A DNA stretch of 64,000 bases from Strigamia acuminata (GCA_949358305.1 OX442317.1:13396186-13460185); one strand, 5' to 3'. Shown: positions 1-8,967, numbered from the stretch's first letter. Notes: generated by a model from the letters alone, not told the origin. Made by a program: numbers and translations.

Positions 1-746
1 TTTCCCAGGCGAGAGAGAGCGCTTGGTTTGGCCAGGCGTTTCTCTGTCGCGGGTTTCTTATTCTGCGCGCTGCTGGAAGTGCTTGGCTTGTCCAGGCATT
101 GTTTCTTCGCTGAGCAGCCTGCTTCGTCGTGCTCGTTGGAGAGACGTTTCTCGGCTTTCTGGCGTTTGCGACCAAAGAAGCCCAAAAAATGCAATTGATG
201 CATTGCTCGTTGCGAGGTGATGAAACCGTGTCTCGGTCTCCAATCTGGGCGGTCGGGCCGGTCTTCGCGGATCTGAAGGAGCCAAAACCTGATTTCCTCG
301 GTCGAGTAACCGTCCGGCTGTAGATAATTGAAAACCTCGTCATGTGCGGTCCGCCTTACTTCTTCGTAATATGCCATATGGATCTGGTGTTTTTCTTCAT
401 CTGTTTCGGCGTCGCGCCATTGTTCGTAAACGTCCCATCCTCGCTGGTCGTCAGGAAAGGCGGCTCGGATTAGTGGATTCGGGATTGGCGCTGGCGGGTC
501 CATATTTCTCGAGATAACTGCCCGTAAAGCTGCTTGATATTGGCGCGGCATGTAGTGGATCAACGTTTGCTGGCTGGACCAGTAGCGGCTGATCGCACGG
601 GACAATAAAAGGCAAATTTTCCATGGTTCAAAGTCGACCGCTTCTTCGAGCGCTTGTCGGAACAGTATGGGGATTACTTCGCGCCATAAGCTGCCTGCGG
701 AAACTCTTTTCGGGTCGATTTGCCCCCACGTAGTGCGATATCCGTC
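1..746 (-). CDS. ORF3 of El1, env-position ORF, partial, unknown function
   Basis: I do not recognise this protein. On the minus strand an open frame of about 248 codons runs from a splice-acceptor-like AG at 747-748 to the window edge. It has no ATG near its start and an in-frame TAG immediately upstream, so a spliced mRNA is likely. It is clearly related to the ORF at 61022-63808. Near the start, motifs such as FRQALEEAVDFEPWKICLLL align with LRQAYPAETSAWKIRLMY, and further on GYSTEEIRFWLLQI aligns with GFSPEEIRRWLRDI. The visible part is helical-looking and charged, becoming Lys/Ser-rich towards the window edge, with no signal peptide, membrane segment or zinc finger. It sits after pol, where env lies in errantiviruses, but shows no envelope features. 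Confidence 0.65.
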
Positions 747-748
747 CT
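747..748 (-). promoter_or_regulatory. candidate splice acceptor for El1 ORF3
   Basis: The minus strand reads TATTCTAATATTTAG and then the first ORF3 codon GAC at 746. An AT-rich stretch and CTAAT branch-point-like motifs lie within 40 bases upstream. The homologous ORF in El2 also opens right after an AG (63809-63810), in the same phase 0. A possible donor is GTAAGA at 8291-8296, just before the gag start codon. No RNA evidence is available. Confidence 0.5.
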
Positions 749-1363
749 AAATATTAGAATATTAATAAATATATTAGGATCGTTGATTAATTTGTCATAT
801 TTTTGTAGAGATTCTTTCGTCTAACACAAGATGGCGTCATGGTCGGCCATGTGCTTTTCGACCACGTGTTTTGAAGTTAATTTTTCTTTCGGTATTTGAT
901 TAATTTTGATAATTTGTCACTTAAAGTTAAATTATTTTTTCGTTTGTGGTCAGTCCACGAACTTATTTCGTATTTTTGATTATCGATACTTGAATTTTTT
1001 CTATTTTTTTTTTTTTTTTACTTACGTCGGGTTGGACATCGGGTTCATTGGGTTCGTCCCAATTTCCCTCTTCGTTGTTTACAATGATTTGTAACAAATC
1101 CACTTGATCTTCATCGTCATCCTCGGAAGCGTTGTTTACGGCCCGTTCAATTTCTTTCTTCCAATCATTTCTTTTCATTTTTCGGAAATTAATTTGATAC
1201 TTTGATTTACGGCTGCCTCGAGGTGATCGTCGCTTAGTCGGAGATGACAGTGATAAATGTGGGTCGGGTTAGAGGTTAACTATTAGTCTCATGTCATCTT
1301 TGATTGGTTTGGCCAATTAAGACGCATTGTGGGACGTAACAGGTGTCCCCCCTGTGGTTGTTT
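749..1363 (-). other. pol-ORF3 spacer (putative intron 3' part) of El1
   Basis: About 615 bases with no convincing gene. An ATG-started frame of 71 codons (963-1178, minus) is acidic and then Lys-rich and has no recognisable relative. About 22 bases after the pol stop there is a purine run AGGGGGGACACC followed by TGTTAC (1336-1353, minus), which resembles a polypurine tract and LTR start. The following sequence does not match the 5' LTR, so I treat it as spacer. The plus strand carries AAGATGGCG at 828-836. Confidence 0.45.
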
Positions 1364-4300
1364 TTATCGATTGTTTGAGACAATGGCCGGAGTCGCTTTT
1401 TGTTTTCCGACGAGTTTCCCGTCTTTTATGAACGGGTTTGGCTTGTGTCGACGCATACCGTATATTTTATCAGGTTTGAGGATTCTTGTAGTCTTATTTT
1501 TGTTTGATTGCTTTCCTTTTTTAGGAGATTCTTCGACTATTTCCTCCCTCTCCGAAATCTCATCCGGGGCGTCGGCCGCTTCGTGTGACTCATCTTGAAC
1601 TAAATTGGTTGGGCCAGTTTGTTCATCTAAAAACATGTCGCGAATAATTGGATTTTGCGCTGGTTTCGTCTGATATTCCGTCCAAGCCTCTTGAGGAAAC
1701 TCAGGTAAGTATGGAGTTAATTCTCGGGCGTGGATCGATCTAAAATTAACGTTGTCTGCCAATCTTTTTAGCTTGAAAGCGTTTCCGCCGTGGGCTTCGA
1801 GTATGACGTACGGGCCGTCGCGTTTGTCTGCTAAGCCTGCGTGGACCCCCTTATCGGCGCTGGACTGAATATGTGTGTCTTTCCAGACGAGGTCATTGAC
1901 TTTAAAATTGCAGAAGGGCCGATCCTTTCCAGCAATGCTAATACGATCTCTCATGTCGAATATGTGTGACATCATGTGCTGATAAGTGGCCGAAATTATT
2001 TGCTCCAGTCTGTCGACATAAATATGAGGCTTCTCAGGATCAATTTCCAGTATTTCCTCCGGTATTCGTGGGTCCCAGGGTACTCTGAGTTCCCGAGCGA
2101 AGTTTAGAAACGCGGGAGAAAATTTGCGGTTCCTTGAGATCGTTGTGCGGATGCTGAAGGCAATTTCACGAAGATATTCGTCCCAGCTGGAGTGAACATC
2201 GGTGAAAATTGCTAGTGCATATTTTATATCGCGATTTAACCTTTCGACGGGATTGGCCCGTGGATTATAGGTTGATGTATATGATGTCTCGATGTCGAAT
2301 TTTTTACAGAAGTCTTTGTACAAATTTGACGCGAATTGTGGTCCATTATCGGAGATTAATTTTCGAGGGAATCCAAAATGAAGCGCCACTTCGTACAAAC
2401 ATCGAATGATTTTTTGCTTAGTTGGTCTCTCCATTGGAAAGAGTTCGGGCCATCCAGTCGCGACATCCATGATTACTAATATATATTTGTTTTTATTGGA
2501 TGACGTGGGCTTTGGGCCCATTAAATCCACGCTCCAGCAATCGAAGGGTGCGAAAGGGCCAAGTGAGATTCTCTCGTAGCTCTTGGGCGTCCTCGGCTTG
2601 CACGCTTGGCATCTGGGGCAGTGATGAATAAAACGAACGATATCTCGGGTCATTTTTGGCCAGAAATAAAGTTGATTTGCTCGGTAGATCGTTCTGGCCA
2701 CTCCAGAATGTCCGGCGAGCGGGTGTCCGTGGACCATCCACAGAAACCTTGTCAGCAGACTCCTGGGTATAACGACTTTCATCGAAGTTCCCGTCTCCGT
2801 CAGATCATCGCGGAAATTCGGGTGGTGTTTTAGTAGAAGTCCATCCTCGATTAAGTACGTGGAGGCTTCTCTTTCGAATTCTTCGCGTTGGATTTCGTCG
2901 AAATTCTCGTCGGGAAATTTTTTATCTGTGATGAAGTTTCGATAAGTTTTACAGAAGTCGTCTGTCATCTGGGCGGCTATTAATTCGTCCCTGGTGGGCG
3001 GCTTACTATTCGTCCCCTTGCTTACGTGGGCGACGAATGCTCGAACGTACTTGTCGGAGATTCGAGGTTCTATCGTTAGCTCGTAATTTGGGTGAGCGTC
3101 CTTGACAGACTGGTATGCTCGGAGCCAATAATTGTAATAATTTTGGTCTCCTGACTCGAGTTTCTCCTTGGGTAATTCGTTTAGCTTTTTAAATTCCCAT
3201 TTTCGGACGGGGTTCGGACAGTAGAAGAGGCGTGAGTCGTCCTCTCCGCAGTCGGTCTCGTCTTCGGGGTCTGAAGCTGGGGCTCGTGAGAGGGCGTCTG
3301 CCACGACGTTGAATTTTCCGGGTCGGTATTCAATGATTAAGTCACAAGCCATTAATTCTAGCTGCCAGCGAGCCATTCTTCCGGACGGTTCCTTCAACGC
3401 CATTAACCACTTTAGTGCTTCGTGGTCAGTTTGTACGTTGAACTTGGTAAATTCCAGGTATGGTCTGAATTTTCGGATTGCCCAGACGACGGCTAGACAT
3501 TCTAACTCTGTCGCATTATAATTCTTTTCGGCTGCTTGTAATTTCCGGCTGATGAACATCGTCGGGACCTCTAACACTACTCCGTCGATGTCATGCTTTT
3601 GAAGCAACGCAGCACCTAGGCCAATTCGACTGGCGTCGGTGTGAAGAGTGAATTCTCGATTAAGATCTGGTAGGGGAATTCGTTTTACATCGATCAGCAT
3701 TTGTTTTATCTTGTTAAACGATGTTTCGCAGTGGTCAGTCCACTCGAAATCTTTATCGTTGCGTAACAGATCTGTGATGGGTGCCGCGACGTCTGCCAAA
3801 TTTGGGAGCAATCGATTGAAGAAATTCACCATGCCCATGAAACGTTGGACTCCTTTTACATCTTCCGGGGCGGGGAACTGGCTAATCGCCTGGGTCTTTT
3901 TCGGGTCGATGGATAGGCCACCTGTTCCGACTGTGTAACCCAGGAATGCCAATTCTTTGCGGCAAAATTTACTTTTCCCTGGATGAATGTTTAGACCGGC
4001 TTTTGTGAGTCGCTCCATGACGTCATTCACGTGTATCAGGTGGTCTTCAAAAGTTTGGGAGACTATGACTATATCATCGAGGTAAGCCCATGCGTATTTG
4101 TGTAAGGCATCGCCGAGAACTTTTTCTATTAGTTTTTGAAAGGTGGCGGGTGCGTTTACTAACCCGAAGGGCATTACATTAAACATCAGTCGACCCTGTG
4201 GTGCCCAAAAAGCTGTTTTCTCTTTATCCTCTTCCCGCAATTCAACCTGCCAGTAACCCTTGGACAAGTCCATGGTCGTGACCCAGTTAAATGGGGCGAG

Positions 4301-5446
4301 CTCCCGTAGAATCGCTTCTATTGACGGCATTTGGATGGGGTCGATGACGGTTATGGCGTTTAAAGGTCTATAATCGATGCAGAGGCGCGGTTCGGAGCCT
4401 GGTCGCATGACGAGGACAATCCTCATTCCATATTCTCCGATGGCGTGCGACACGATCCCTTTTTCGAGCAACTCGTTGCACATCGTTCTTACGATATGTC
4501 TCTTTTGGGGATTCATAGTTTTAAAAGGTACTCGCACCGGTTTTCCCGTAACCAATTCGATCTCGTGCATTACGTAACTAGTCTTTCCTGGATCTTTATT
4601 TAAGTTCTTCGAGTGCTTCTTGAGCATTTCCTCGAGGAGTTTCGTTTGTTCTTCTCCAAGATTGGCGTCCATGGCCAGATTATGTATTAAATTCTCCTCT
4701 TGGAGGATAGTATTAAACGACTTAAAATTATAGTCTTGGATGAACTTCTTAATTTCGCCTCCTCCCCATTCCTCGTCGTCCTTAGCTTTGTCTAGGAGTT
4801 CCGGAGGTATTATGGGTAGTCGTGGGTCCTCGTGGTTGTCGATGTAATTCCACGAACGTGTGACTGGGTTGGGCTGGATGTTCATCCGTTCCATCAAATC
4901 CATTCCTATCAGCAGGATTGTGTCTCGGGTTGGTAACACGATGAAGAAATGCTTAATCGTGCCTCCTTCCCATACAAAATCGGTTGATAACGTCCCCACT
5001 GCTCTAACTTCTCCCGCTGCTGTAAGAACTCGAATGTTCTCGTTCATTCCCCGTAATTTTTTCTGTATTTTTTCTTCGAGTGATTCGAATAAGTCGGTGG
5101 AGATAAACGACTGATCCGCTCCCGAGTCGAGTAGTCCCATTAACACCTTTTTGCCGAAAGAGACTGGTATTTTAGCCAGTACGCTCTTCGCTTCTGTTGA
5201 TAGGTTGCAACGAAGTATTCGCTTTTTAAGAGGATTGGCCCCTTGGTCAAGCGGCAAAGTCATGAAAGCGTTGGCTATACCGTCTTCGTCTCTAATTTCG
5301 AATTTCCGTTTTTTGGTTGGAGTTGTGACTTCCTCGTTGGCAGCTTCCTCGAAGAATTCCAACAATTTTTCCATTTCTTTAATTTGTTTTTCCACCAGAG
5401 TAAGGTCCATCGTTTTCGAAGTTATCGCGAGCGGATGTGGAATCAC
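1364..5446 (-). CDS. pol: Pol polyprotein of El1 (PR-RT-RNaseH-INT), expressed by -1 frameshift
   Basis: Processes Gag, copies the RNA genome and integrates the cDNA. Residues here are numbered from the GTG at 5446. The aspartic protease DSGA is at 107-110. The reverse transcriptase has TMDLSKG with D393 and YLDD at 455-458. RNase H has D604, E648 and D674. Integrase has the zinc site H908, H913, C943, C946 and the catalytic D974, D1033, E1068. Only 34 residues separate the last two, instead of the usual 35. A basic tail of about 100 residues follows. The first in-frame ATG is 12 codons into the frame. The frame is open upstream through the A AAA AAC heptamer at 5470-5476, so pol is almost certainly made as a Gag-Pol fusion rather than from its own start. 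No internal stops are seen. The domain order and the close match to insect gypsy-type Pol make the assignment firm. Confidence 0.95.
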   Translation of the reverse strand: MIPHPLAITSKTMDLTLVEKQIKEMEKLLEFFEEAANEEVTTPTKKRKFEIRDEDGIANAFMTLPLDQGANPLKKRILRCNLSTEAKSVLAKIPVSFGKKVLMGLLDSGADQSFISTDLFESLEEKIQKKLRGMNENIRVLTAAGEVRAVGTLSTDFVWEGGTIKHFFIVLPTRDTILLIGMDLMERMNIQPNPVTRSWNYIDNHEDPRLPIIPPELLDKAKDDEEWGGGEIKKFIQDYNFKSFNTILQEENLIHNLAMDANLGEEQTKLLEEMLKKHSKNLNKDPGKTSYVMHEIELVTGKPVRVPFKTMNPQKRHIVRTMCNELLEKGIVSHAIGEYGMRIVLVMRPGSEPRLCIDYRPLNAITVIDPIQMPSIEAILRELAPFNWVTTMDLSKGYWQVELREEDKEKTAFWAPQGRLMFNVMPFGLVNAPATFQKLIEKVLGDALHKYAWAYLDDIVIVSQTFEDHLIHVNDVMERLTKAGLNIHPGKSKFCRKELAFLGYTVGTGGLSIDPKKTQAISQFPAPEDVKGVQRFMGMVNFFNRLLPNLADVAAPITDLLRNDKDFEWTDHCETSFNKIKQMLIDVKRIPLPDLNREFTLHTDASRIGLGAALLQKHDIDGVVLEVPTMFISRKLQAAEKNYNATELECLAVVWAIRKFRPYLEFTKFNVQTDHEALKWLMALKEPSGRMARWQLELMACDLIIEYRPGKFNVVADALSRAPASDPEDETDCGEDDSRLFYCPNPVRKWEFKKLNELPKEKLESGDQNYYNYWLRAYQSVKDAHPNYELTIEPRISDKYVRAFVAHVSKGTNSKPPTRDELIAAQMTDDFCKTYRNFITDKKFPDENFDEIQREEFEREASTYLIEDGLLLKHHPNFRDDLTETGTSMKVVIPRSLLTRFLWMVHGHPLAGHSGVARTIYRANQLYFWPKMTRDIVRFIHHCPRCQACKPRTPKSYERISLGPFAPFDCWSVDLMGPKPTSSNKNKYILVIMDVATGWPELFPMERPTKQKIIRCLYEVALHFGFPRKLISDNGPQFASNLYKDFCKKFDIETSYTSTYNPRANPVERLNRDIKYALAIFTDVHSSWDEYLREIAFSIRTTISRNRKFSPAFLNFARELRVPWDPRIPEEILEIDPEKPHIYVDRLEQIISATYQHMMSHIFDMRDRISIAGKDRPFCNFKVNDLVWKDTHIQSSADKGVHAGLADKRDGPYVILEAHGGNAFKLKRLADNVNFRSIHARELTPYLPEFPQEAWTEYQTKPAQNPIIRDMFLDEQTGPTNLVQDESHEAADAPDEISEREEIVEESPKKGKQSNKNKTTRILKPDKIYGMRRHKPNPFIKDGKLVGKQKATPAIVSNNR

Positions 5447-5476
5447 TTTTGTTCCGCCCGCGAGTTCCAGTTTTTT
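5425..5476 (-). promoter_or_regulatory. programmed -1 ribosomal frameshift signal, gag/pol
   Basis: The minus strand holds the canonical slippery heptamer A AAA AAC at 5476-5470, in the gag reading frame (codons ACA AAA AAC). A 6-nt spacer follows, then a predicted hairpin. Its 5' arm TCGCGGGCGG (5463-5454) pairs with its 3' arm CCGCTCGCGA (5434-5425), giving 10 base pairs including one G-U and a 19-nt loop. The gag stop lies in the loop. Slipping back one base opens the pol frame. Heptamer, spacer length and GC-rich stem all fit retroviral -1 frameshift sites. Whether the loop also forms a pseudoknot is not decided. Confidence 0.85.
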
Positions 5477-8289
5477 GTCATACTGTCGAGTTTGGCGGTG
5501 AGTTCCTTCAAGATTTTGTCTTGTTCCTTCGCGAGCAATTTCACTAGCTCCTCACGCTCTGCGGCCTTGTCGTCGGCTTTTTTCTTTGCCAGTTTTGGGC
5601 AGGCCTGACGCCAGTGGCCGTCTTCGTTACAGAAATTACAAGGGCTTTTCTTCTTTCCCTCCCGCTCAAAAGGTTTTTTGGGGTAGTCCTTCTTCTCGGA
5701 AGTCGCCTCTGTTTTCGGGTTGTGGTGTTCCGATTTTCTGGACTTCATCTGAGGTCGGTAGCTGGGCGCCAGTTCCTTCCCCATGTTTGCGTGTACCACA
5801 TCGTTGATACCTTCGTCAGCCTCATCGCTTTCCGAGAATTGCTCAGAGTCTTCGCTTACTTCGTCTTCCGACTTTTCCTCGGCGGCGTTAGTTTGCGTGC
5901 GATAGGCCTTACTCGGAGGTGGTAAAGGGTTAGAAGCTTGTTGGTTTTTCTTTGAGGGGAGTGGCTCTATACTTCCGTTTAGATAATTTCGCGATTGGAG
6001 CAGCTTAGTGGAGTCTATGCTGCGCTCCTGTATTCGTTGCTGTCGGGCCACTCCTAGAGCTCGCTCTTCTTTTGTCAGATTTTCGTTATACCGAGCATTT
6101 ACTTCGGTGTGTTTCTTCTCGACGAAAGCTAGGATGGCTTTGAAATTATCCCCCTTAGGAGCGTTCATTTCTCGTAGGACTTTGGTTGCGGTTTCGTTTA
6201 GTCCTTGTTCGAAGAGAGCTTTCTGAGCGTGTTGGTCAAATGGTTTGTCCATTTCACGGAACAGGCTGTCGGCTCGTTGTACGTATTCCCTCAGAGTTTC
6301 CCCGGGAGCTTGCTTCATAGAGCTTACTCTTTTCTGGATTTCTTGGCTCGTCTCGCCATATTGATTGTGGAACTTTATGACGAAATCTTCCCAGTTTCGG
6401 GGTTGGACATCAGCGTACCAGTTTCGGGCCCGGTTGATCAGCATTTCTGGTATTCCGCGTGCAACCATTTCGTCGGGTTCCGCTCCTAAGCGATTAATCG
6501 TCAGGGCGACTTCGTCCAAAAACAAGTTGCCGGCGTTCCAGGATCCGTCGAACTTAATTAGTCTCAGGGTCGTCCACTTGATGTTGTTATCCTTGCGAGA
6601 ATACAGCCATCGGTCTGCGGAGTAACGTTTCAACAATCCTTCGCTTCGATCGTCCTCCTCGGTCTCTTGGCCACGGCTTTGTTGAAGCTTTTGGTCCATG
6701 GCCTGAAGGAGTTCGTCTCTCATCGTCCGTAGTTGGTTGCTTAGCGAGTCAGTCTCACTAAGCAGCGGTGATGATCGTGGATTGTCGGAAGGGAGGCTTG
6801 GGTAATGCGTACCGTTGCCCGTCAGTCCGAACTGATTGTGTTGGAACGACGTTTTCCCTGATGATCCCGCGGTGTTCGGGTTATTCGTGAGGTCTTGCGC
6901 TATGGTTGAGTTATCTGGGTTCGCTTTCTCTGGAGCGGAGGTTTGGCTCAACTTTGTTCCGGGCGGTATCAGATCGTCCAGTCGGGTCCCCGTGAGGCCT
7001 TCGTTCGTTTTTTTGATAAAAACGTAGGAATCTCTCCCAGCATACGCTTCGGCGGCGTGTTTCTTTTCGAGGTGATTTTTAACTGCGTTAATCTCCTCGA
7101 GCGTCGGCATGGCCAGTTTATTTTGACCTACTTCGTTGCGTATTTGATTCTTCTGATTTATACATCTGATTAGTTCTGCGTTAGGGTCGCCTGGGTTGTT
7201 ATTACTGGTTTGGCCAGTTTTCATTGCGAATGAGTTTTTTATTGCCCATGATTGCGCGCCCTGATTATTCCTCCTATCTTGTATAAACGCCTCGTACAGT
7301 TCTCCTTTGACTTCGTCCGATTCGTTCAAGATGCTATCTAGTCCGTTGACTCGGATACTGCCGTGAGATGCTTGAGAGTCGATACTTTCGCTGTCTGACG
7401 TTGCTTCGCCGCCTGTCTCGGACTGTTGTCGATCTGCTCCGACCCGACGTCGTTTCTCTCCGCGTCTGGCCGTGTTATCTGCCGATCGTTTTTCAGTCCT
7501 CTGATTTACTAGGTCGATTACTCGGCTTAGCTCTGCGTAGGGATCCTTGTCCTGGTCGATCTCGATGCCGTGTGCGCAAGCTACCCGAGTTACTTCTATT
7601 GCTTTGGCTACCAGCTCCTTAGCTGTGTGAGACCGTTCTGGGGAGCTCTGTACGGAGTTTGGCTCCGAATGCTGGCTTAACCCGTTGCTTGGCGGCCGGA
7701 TCTGGCAGTCCTTTGCCATTTCTCGTTCGATTATTTTCTGCTTCGCGAGCAATTCTCGAGCCAGCTCGCGCTCCAGTGCCATTTGTTTAGCTTGGTGTTC
7801 TTGTGCCAAGCTCTGTTCCATGGCAGCTAATTTCTCGCGATGCTCTCTGGCTAAATCTTCCATCAATTCGTTTTTCTTCTTCTCTAACGCGACTGTTCTT
7901 GCTTGGTCTGCGCGGGCAGCCTCGTTGATCATTGCGGCACTTGTGTTTGCCGCTTTATTTAGAAGAGTCATTAGATCCATTTCACTGGGATCCTTTTCGA
8001 CAGGTCTTGGGCTTTTCAATCCGAATCGAGGGTTTTCGAACGATTTATTTAGTCCGTTTTCTTCGTGAGAGCTTCCTGATCCTTCGAATTCGCCTCCCGT
8101 AAACGGAAGTTGTCTTGCAAGGGGAAGGCTTTCACTTGATGATTCCGTTGAAACTTTAGTCGAGTTAGTCTCGACTTCTGGTTCCACGTGGTTCGCTTCT
8201 TCCGCTTTTTGGCGTTCGATTTCTTCGGCTTCTTTTCTATCCTTTTCGTCGTTACGCCTTTTTCTATCTTCTGCGGTAGTTTTTGTCAT
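5443..8289 (-). CDS. gag: Gag polyprotein of El1 with long N-terminal extension
   Basis: Structural protein forming the virus-like particle and binding the RNA. It starts at an ATG (8289) and has 948 residues, long for a gypsy Gag. Residues 1-35 and about 120-195 are Lys/Glu/Arg/Gln-rich and probably coiled coil. Residues 200-560 are mostly polar and low in structure. The retrotransposon capsid domain lies at about 570-690, with WTTLRLIKFDGSW and the later motif PGETLREYVQRADSLF. A single CCHC zinc knuckle is formed by C884, C887, H892, C897. A charged helix ends the protein, and the frameshift heptamer falls at its last codons. It overlaps the pol frame and is undamaged. The capsid core and knuckle make Gag secure; the role of the N-terminal half is unknown. 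Confidence 0.92.
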   Translation of the reverse strand: MTKTTAEDRKRRNDEKDRKEAEEIERQKAEEANHVEPEVETNSTKVSTESSSESLPLARQLPFTGGEFEGSGSSHEENGLNKSFENPRFGLKSPRPVEKDPSEMDLMTLLNKAANTSAAMINEAARADQARTVALEKKKNELMEDLAREHREKLAAMEQSLAQEHQAKQMALERELARELLAKQKIIEREMAKDCQIRPPSNGLSQHSEPNSVQSSPERSHTAKELVAKAIEVTRVACAHGIEIDQDKDPYAELSRVIDLVNQRTEKRSADNTARRGEKRRRVGADRQQSETGGEATSDSESIDSQASHGSIRVNGLDSILNESDEVKGELYEAFIQDRRNNQGAQSWAIKNSFAMKTGQTSNNNPGDPNAELIRCINQKNQIRNEVGQNKLAMPTLEEINAVKNHLEKKHAAEAYAGRDSYVFIKKTNEGLTGTRLDDLIPPGTKLSQTSAPEKANPDNSTIAQDLTNNPNTAGSSGKTSFQHNQFGLTGNGTHYPSLPSDNPRSSPLLSETDSLSNQLRTMRDELLQAMDQKLQQSRGQETEEDDRSEGLLKRYSADRWLYSRKDNNIKWTTLRLIKFDGSWNAGNLFLDEVALTINRLGAEPDEMVARGIPEMLINRARNWYADVQPRNWEDFVIKFHNQYGETSQEIQKRVSSMKQAPGETLREYVQRADSLFREMDKPFDQHAQKALFEQGLNETATKVLREMNAPKGDNFKAILAFVEKKHTEVNARYNENLTKEERALGVARQQRIQERSIDSTKLLQSRNYLNGSIEPLPSKKNQQASNPLPPPSKAYRTQTNAAEEKSEDEVSEDSEQFSESDEADEGINDVVHANMGKELAPSYRPQMKSRKSEHHNPKTEATSEKKDYPKKPFEREGKKKSPCNFCNEDGHWRQACPKLAKKKADDKAAEREELVKLLAKEQDKILKELTAKLDSMTKNWNSRAEQK

Positions 8290-8290
8290 T

Positions 8291-8296
8291 TCTTAC
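8291..8296 (-). promoter_or_regulatory. candidate splice donor in El1 leader
   Basis: GTAAGA on the minus strand ends two bases before the gag ATG. It matches the +1 to +5 donor consensus (GTAAG), though the preceding ATC is not the preferred MAG. Joined to the acceptor at 747-748 it would remove gag and pol and give an ORF3 message. This is inference from position only. Confidence 0.3.
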
Positions 8297-8361
8297 GATA
8301 TAATGATCGATCGAAAGATCCCGGTTATTATTTAAAGTATTGTCTTAAGGTTAGCAAATCT

Positions 8362-8379
8362 ATCCCGGACAGACCCCCA
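8362..8379 (-). other. El1 primer-binding site, tRNA-Pro-like
   Basis: The minus strand reads TGGGGGTCTGTCCGGGAT two bases after the LTR end. From memory, the tRNA-Pro site used by gammaretroviruses is TGGGGGCTCGTCCGGGAT, so 15-16 of 18 positions agree and the differences are clustered in the middle. The host may have a tRNA-Pro variant that fits exactly. Confidence 0.65.
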
Positions 8380-8381
8380 CG

Positions 8382-8967
8382 TGTCGTGATTCGACTTTGT
8401 GGTTAAAGATAATAAATAATACACTCGGGAATACAATATATTTCAAATACTGCTTTATTAAAACACGCTTACTAATACAAATATAAGTCAAGATGTTTCC
8501 TGTGTTGGTCCTCGGATTCGGCTGCGAATACGAGTTGCCGCTAAACAATGGCGGATCCAATTGTTTAGTCCTACGCGTGGTCTATGTTTGTTGTCTAGGG
8601 TATTTCCACGTGTTGTTATGAACACGCGAGAATTCGCTTTCTCGTGCGAATTAAACGAATATCGTTCGAATATTTATTCTAGCGTAGATTGGCTACGCTA
8701 AATAAACGTGGCTGTTGTACAGTTGAGATGGTCAGCGGGCACCGGTCCTCGATCAATCCGTGAAACGGCCTGAAAGGTGAGGTAAATGGTGCTCTTGCTG
8801 AAATGTGGTAACTGTAGTGTCGTTTCCGGTCAAGTATCGGCGTTATATACTAACCGGAAATGACGTCATATGCAAATCCTTCCGATTATGCAGGTTCGCA
8901 GAAACACGAGACTAGTCAGTCTAGTCGGTATTTCTAGCGCGCTCTAGTGGCGAGTATTAGTAACACA
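8382..8967 (-). repeat. 5' LTR of El1
   Basis: The 3' boundary is well supported: the minus strand ends ...ATCACGACA, then two bases and the PBS. The 5' boundary (TGTGTTAC at about 8965-8967) is a guess from the TG...CA rule and from similarity to the El2 LTR start. Inside are a TATA box (TATATAA, plus coordinates 8844-8850) and AATAAA (8454-8459, minus strand). It shares patches with the El2 LTR, for example TTGTCTAGGG and TCCTCGATCAATCC on the plus strand. The matching 3' LTR is outside the window. Confidence 0.7.

Larger units (their letters stand above)
1..8967 (-). mobile_element. Ty3/gypsy-type LTR retrotransposon El1 (3' end beyond window)
   Basis: On the minus strand the element reads 5' LTR (about 8382-8967), PBS, gag, pol and a third ORF that runs off position 1. 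The pol order protease, reverse transcriptase, RNase H, integrase defines Ty3/gypsy (Metaviridae-like) rather than copia. Gag and pol are both open over their full length and the frameshift signal between them is intact, so this copy looks recent. The 3' LTR, which would allow dating, is not in the window. El2 at the right end is a relative, sharing ORF3 and patches of LTR sequence. Confidence 0.9.

Noticed and set aside
963-1178. 71-codon minus-strand ORF between pol and ORF3
   Set aside because: Low complexity, no counterpart in El2, probably part of an intron.
758-1341. 3' LTR of El1 starting at TGTTAC after a purine run
   Set aside because: Length would be similar to the 5' LTR, but beyond the first six bases there is no similarity, no TATA box or AATAAA, and an ORF3 homologous to El2's follows.
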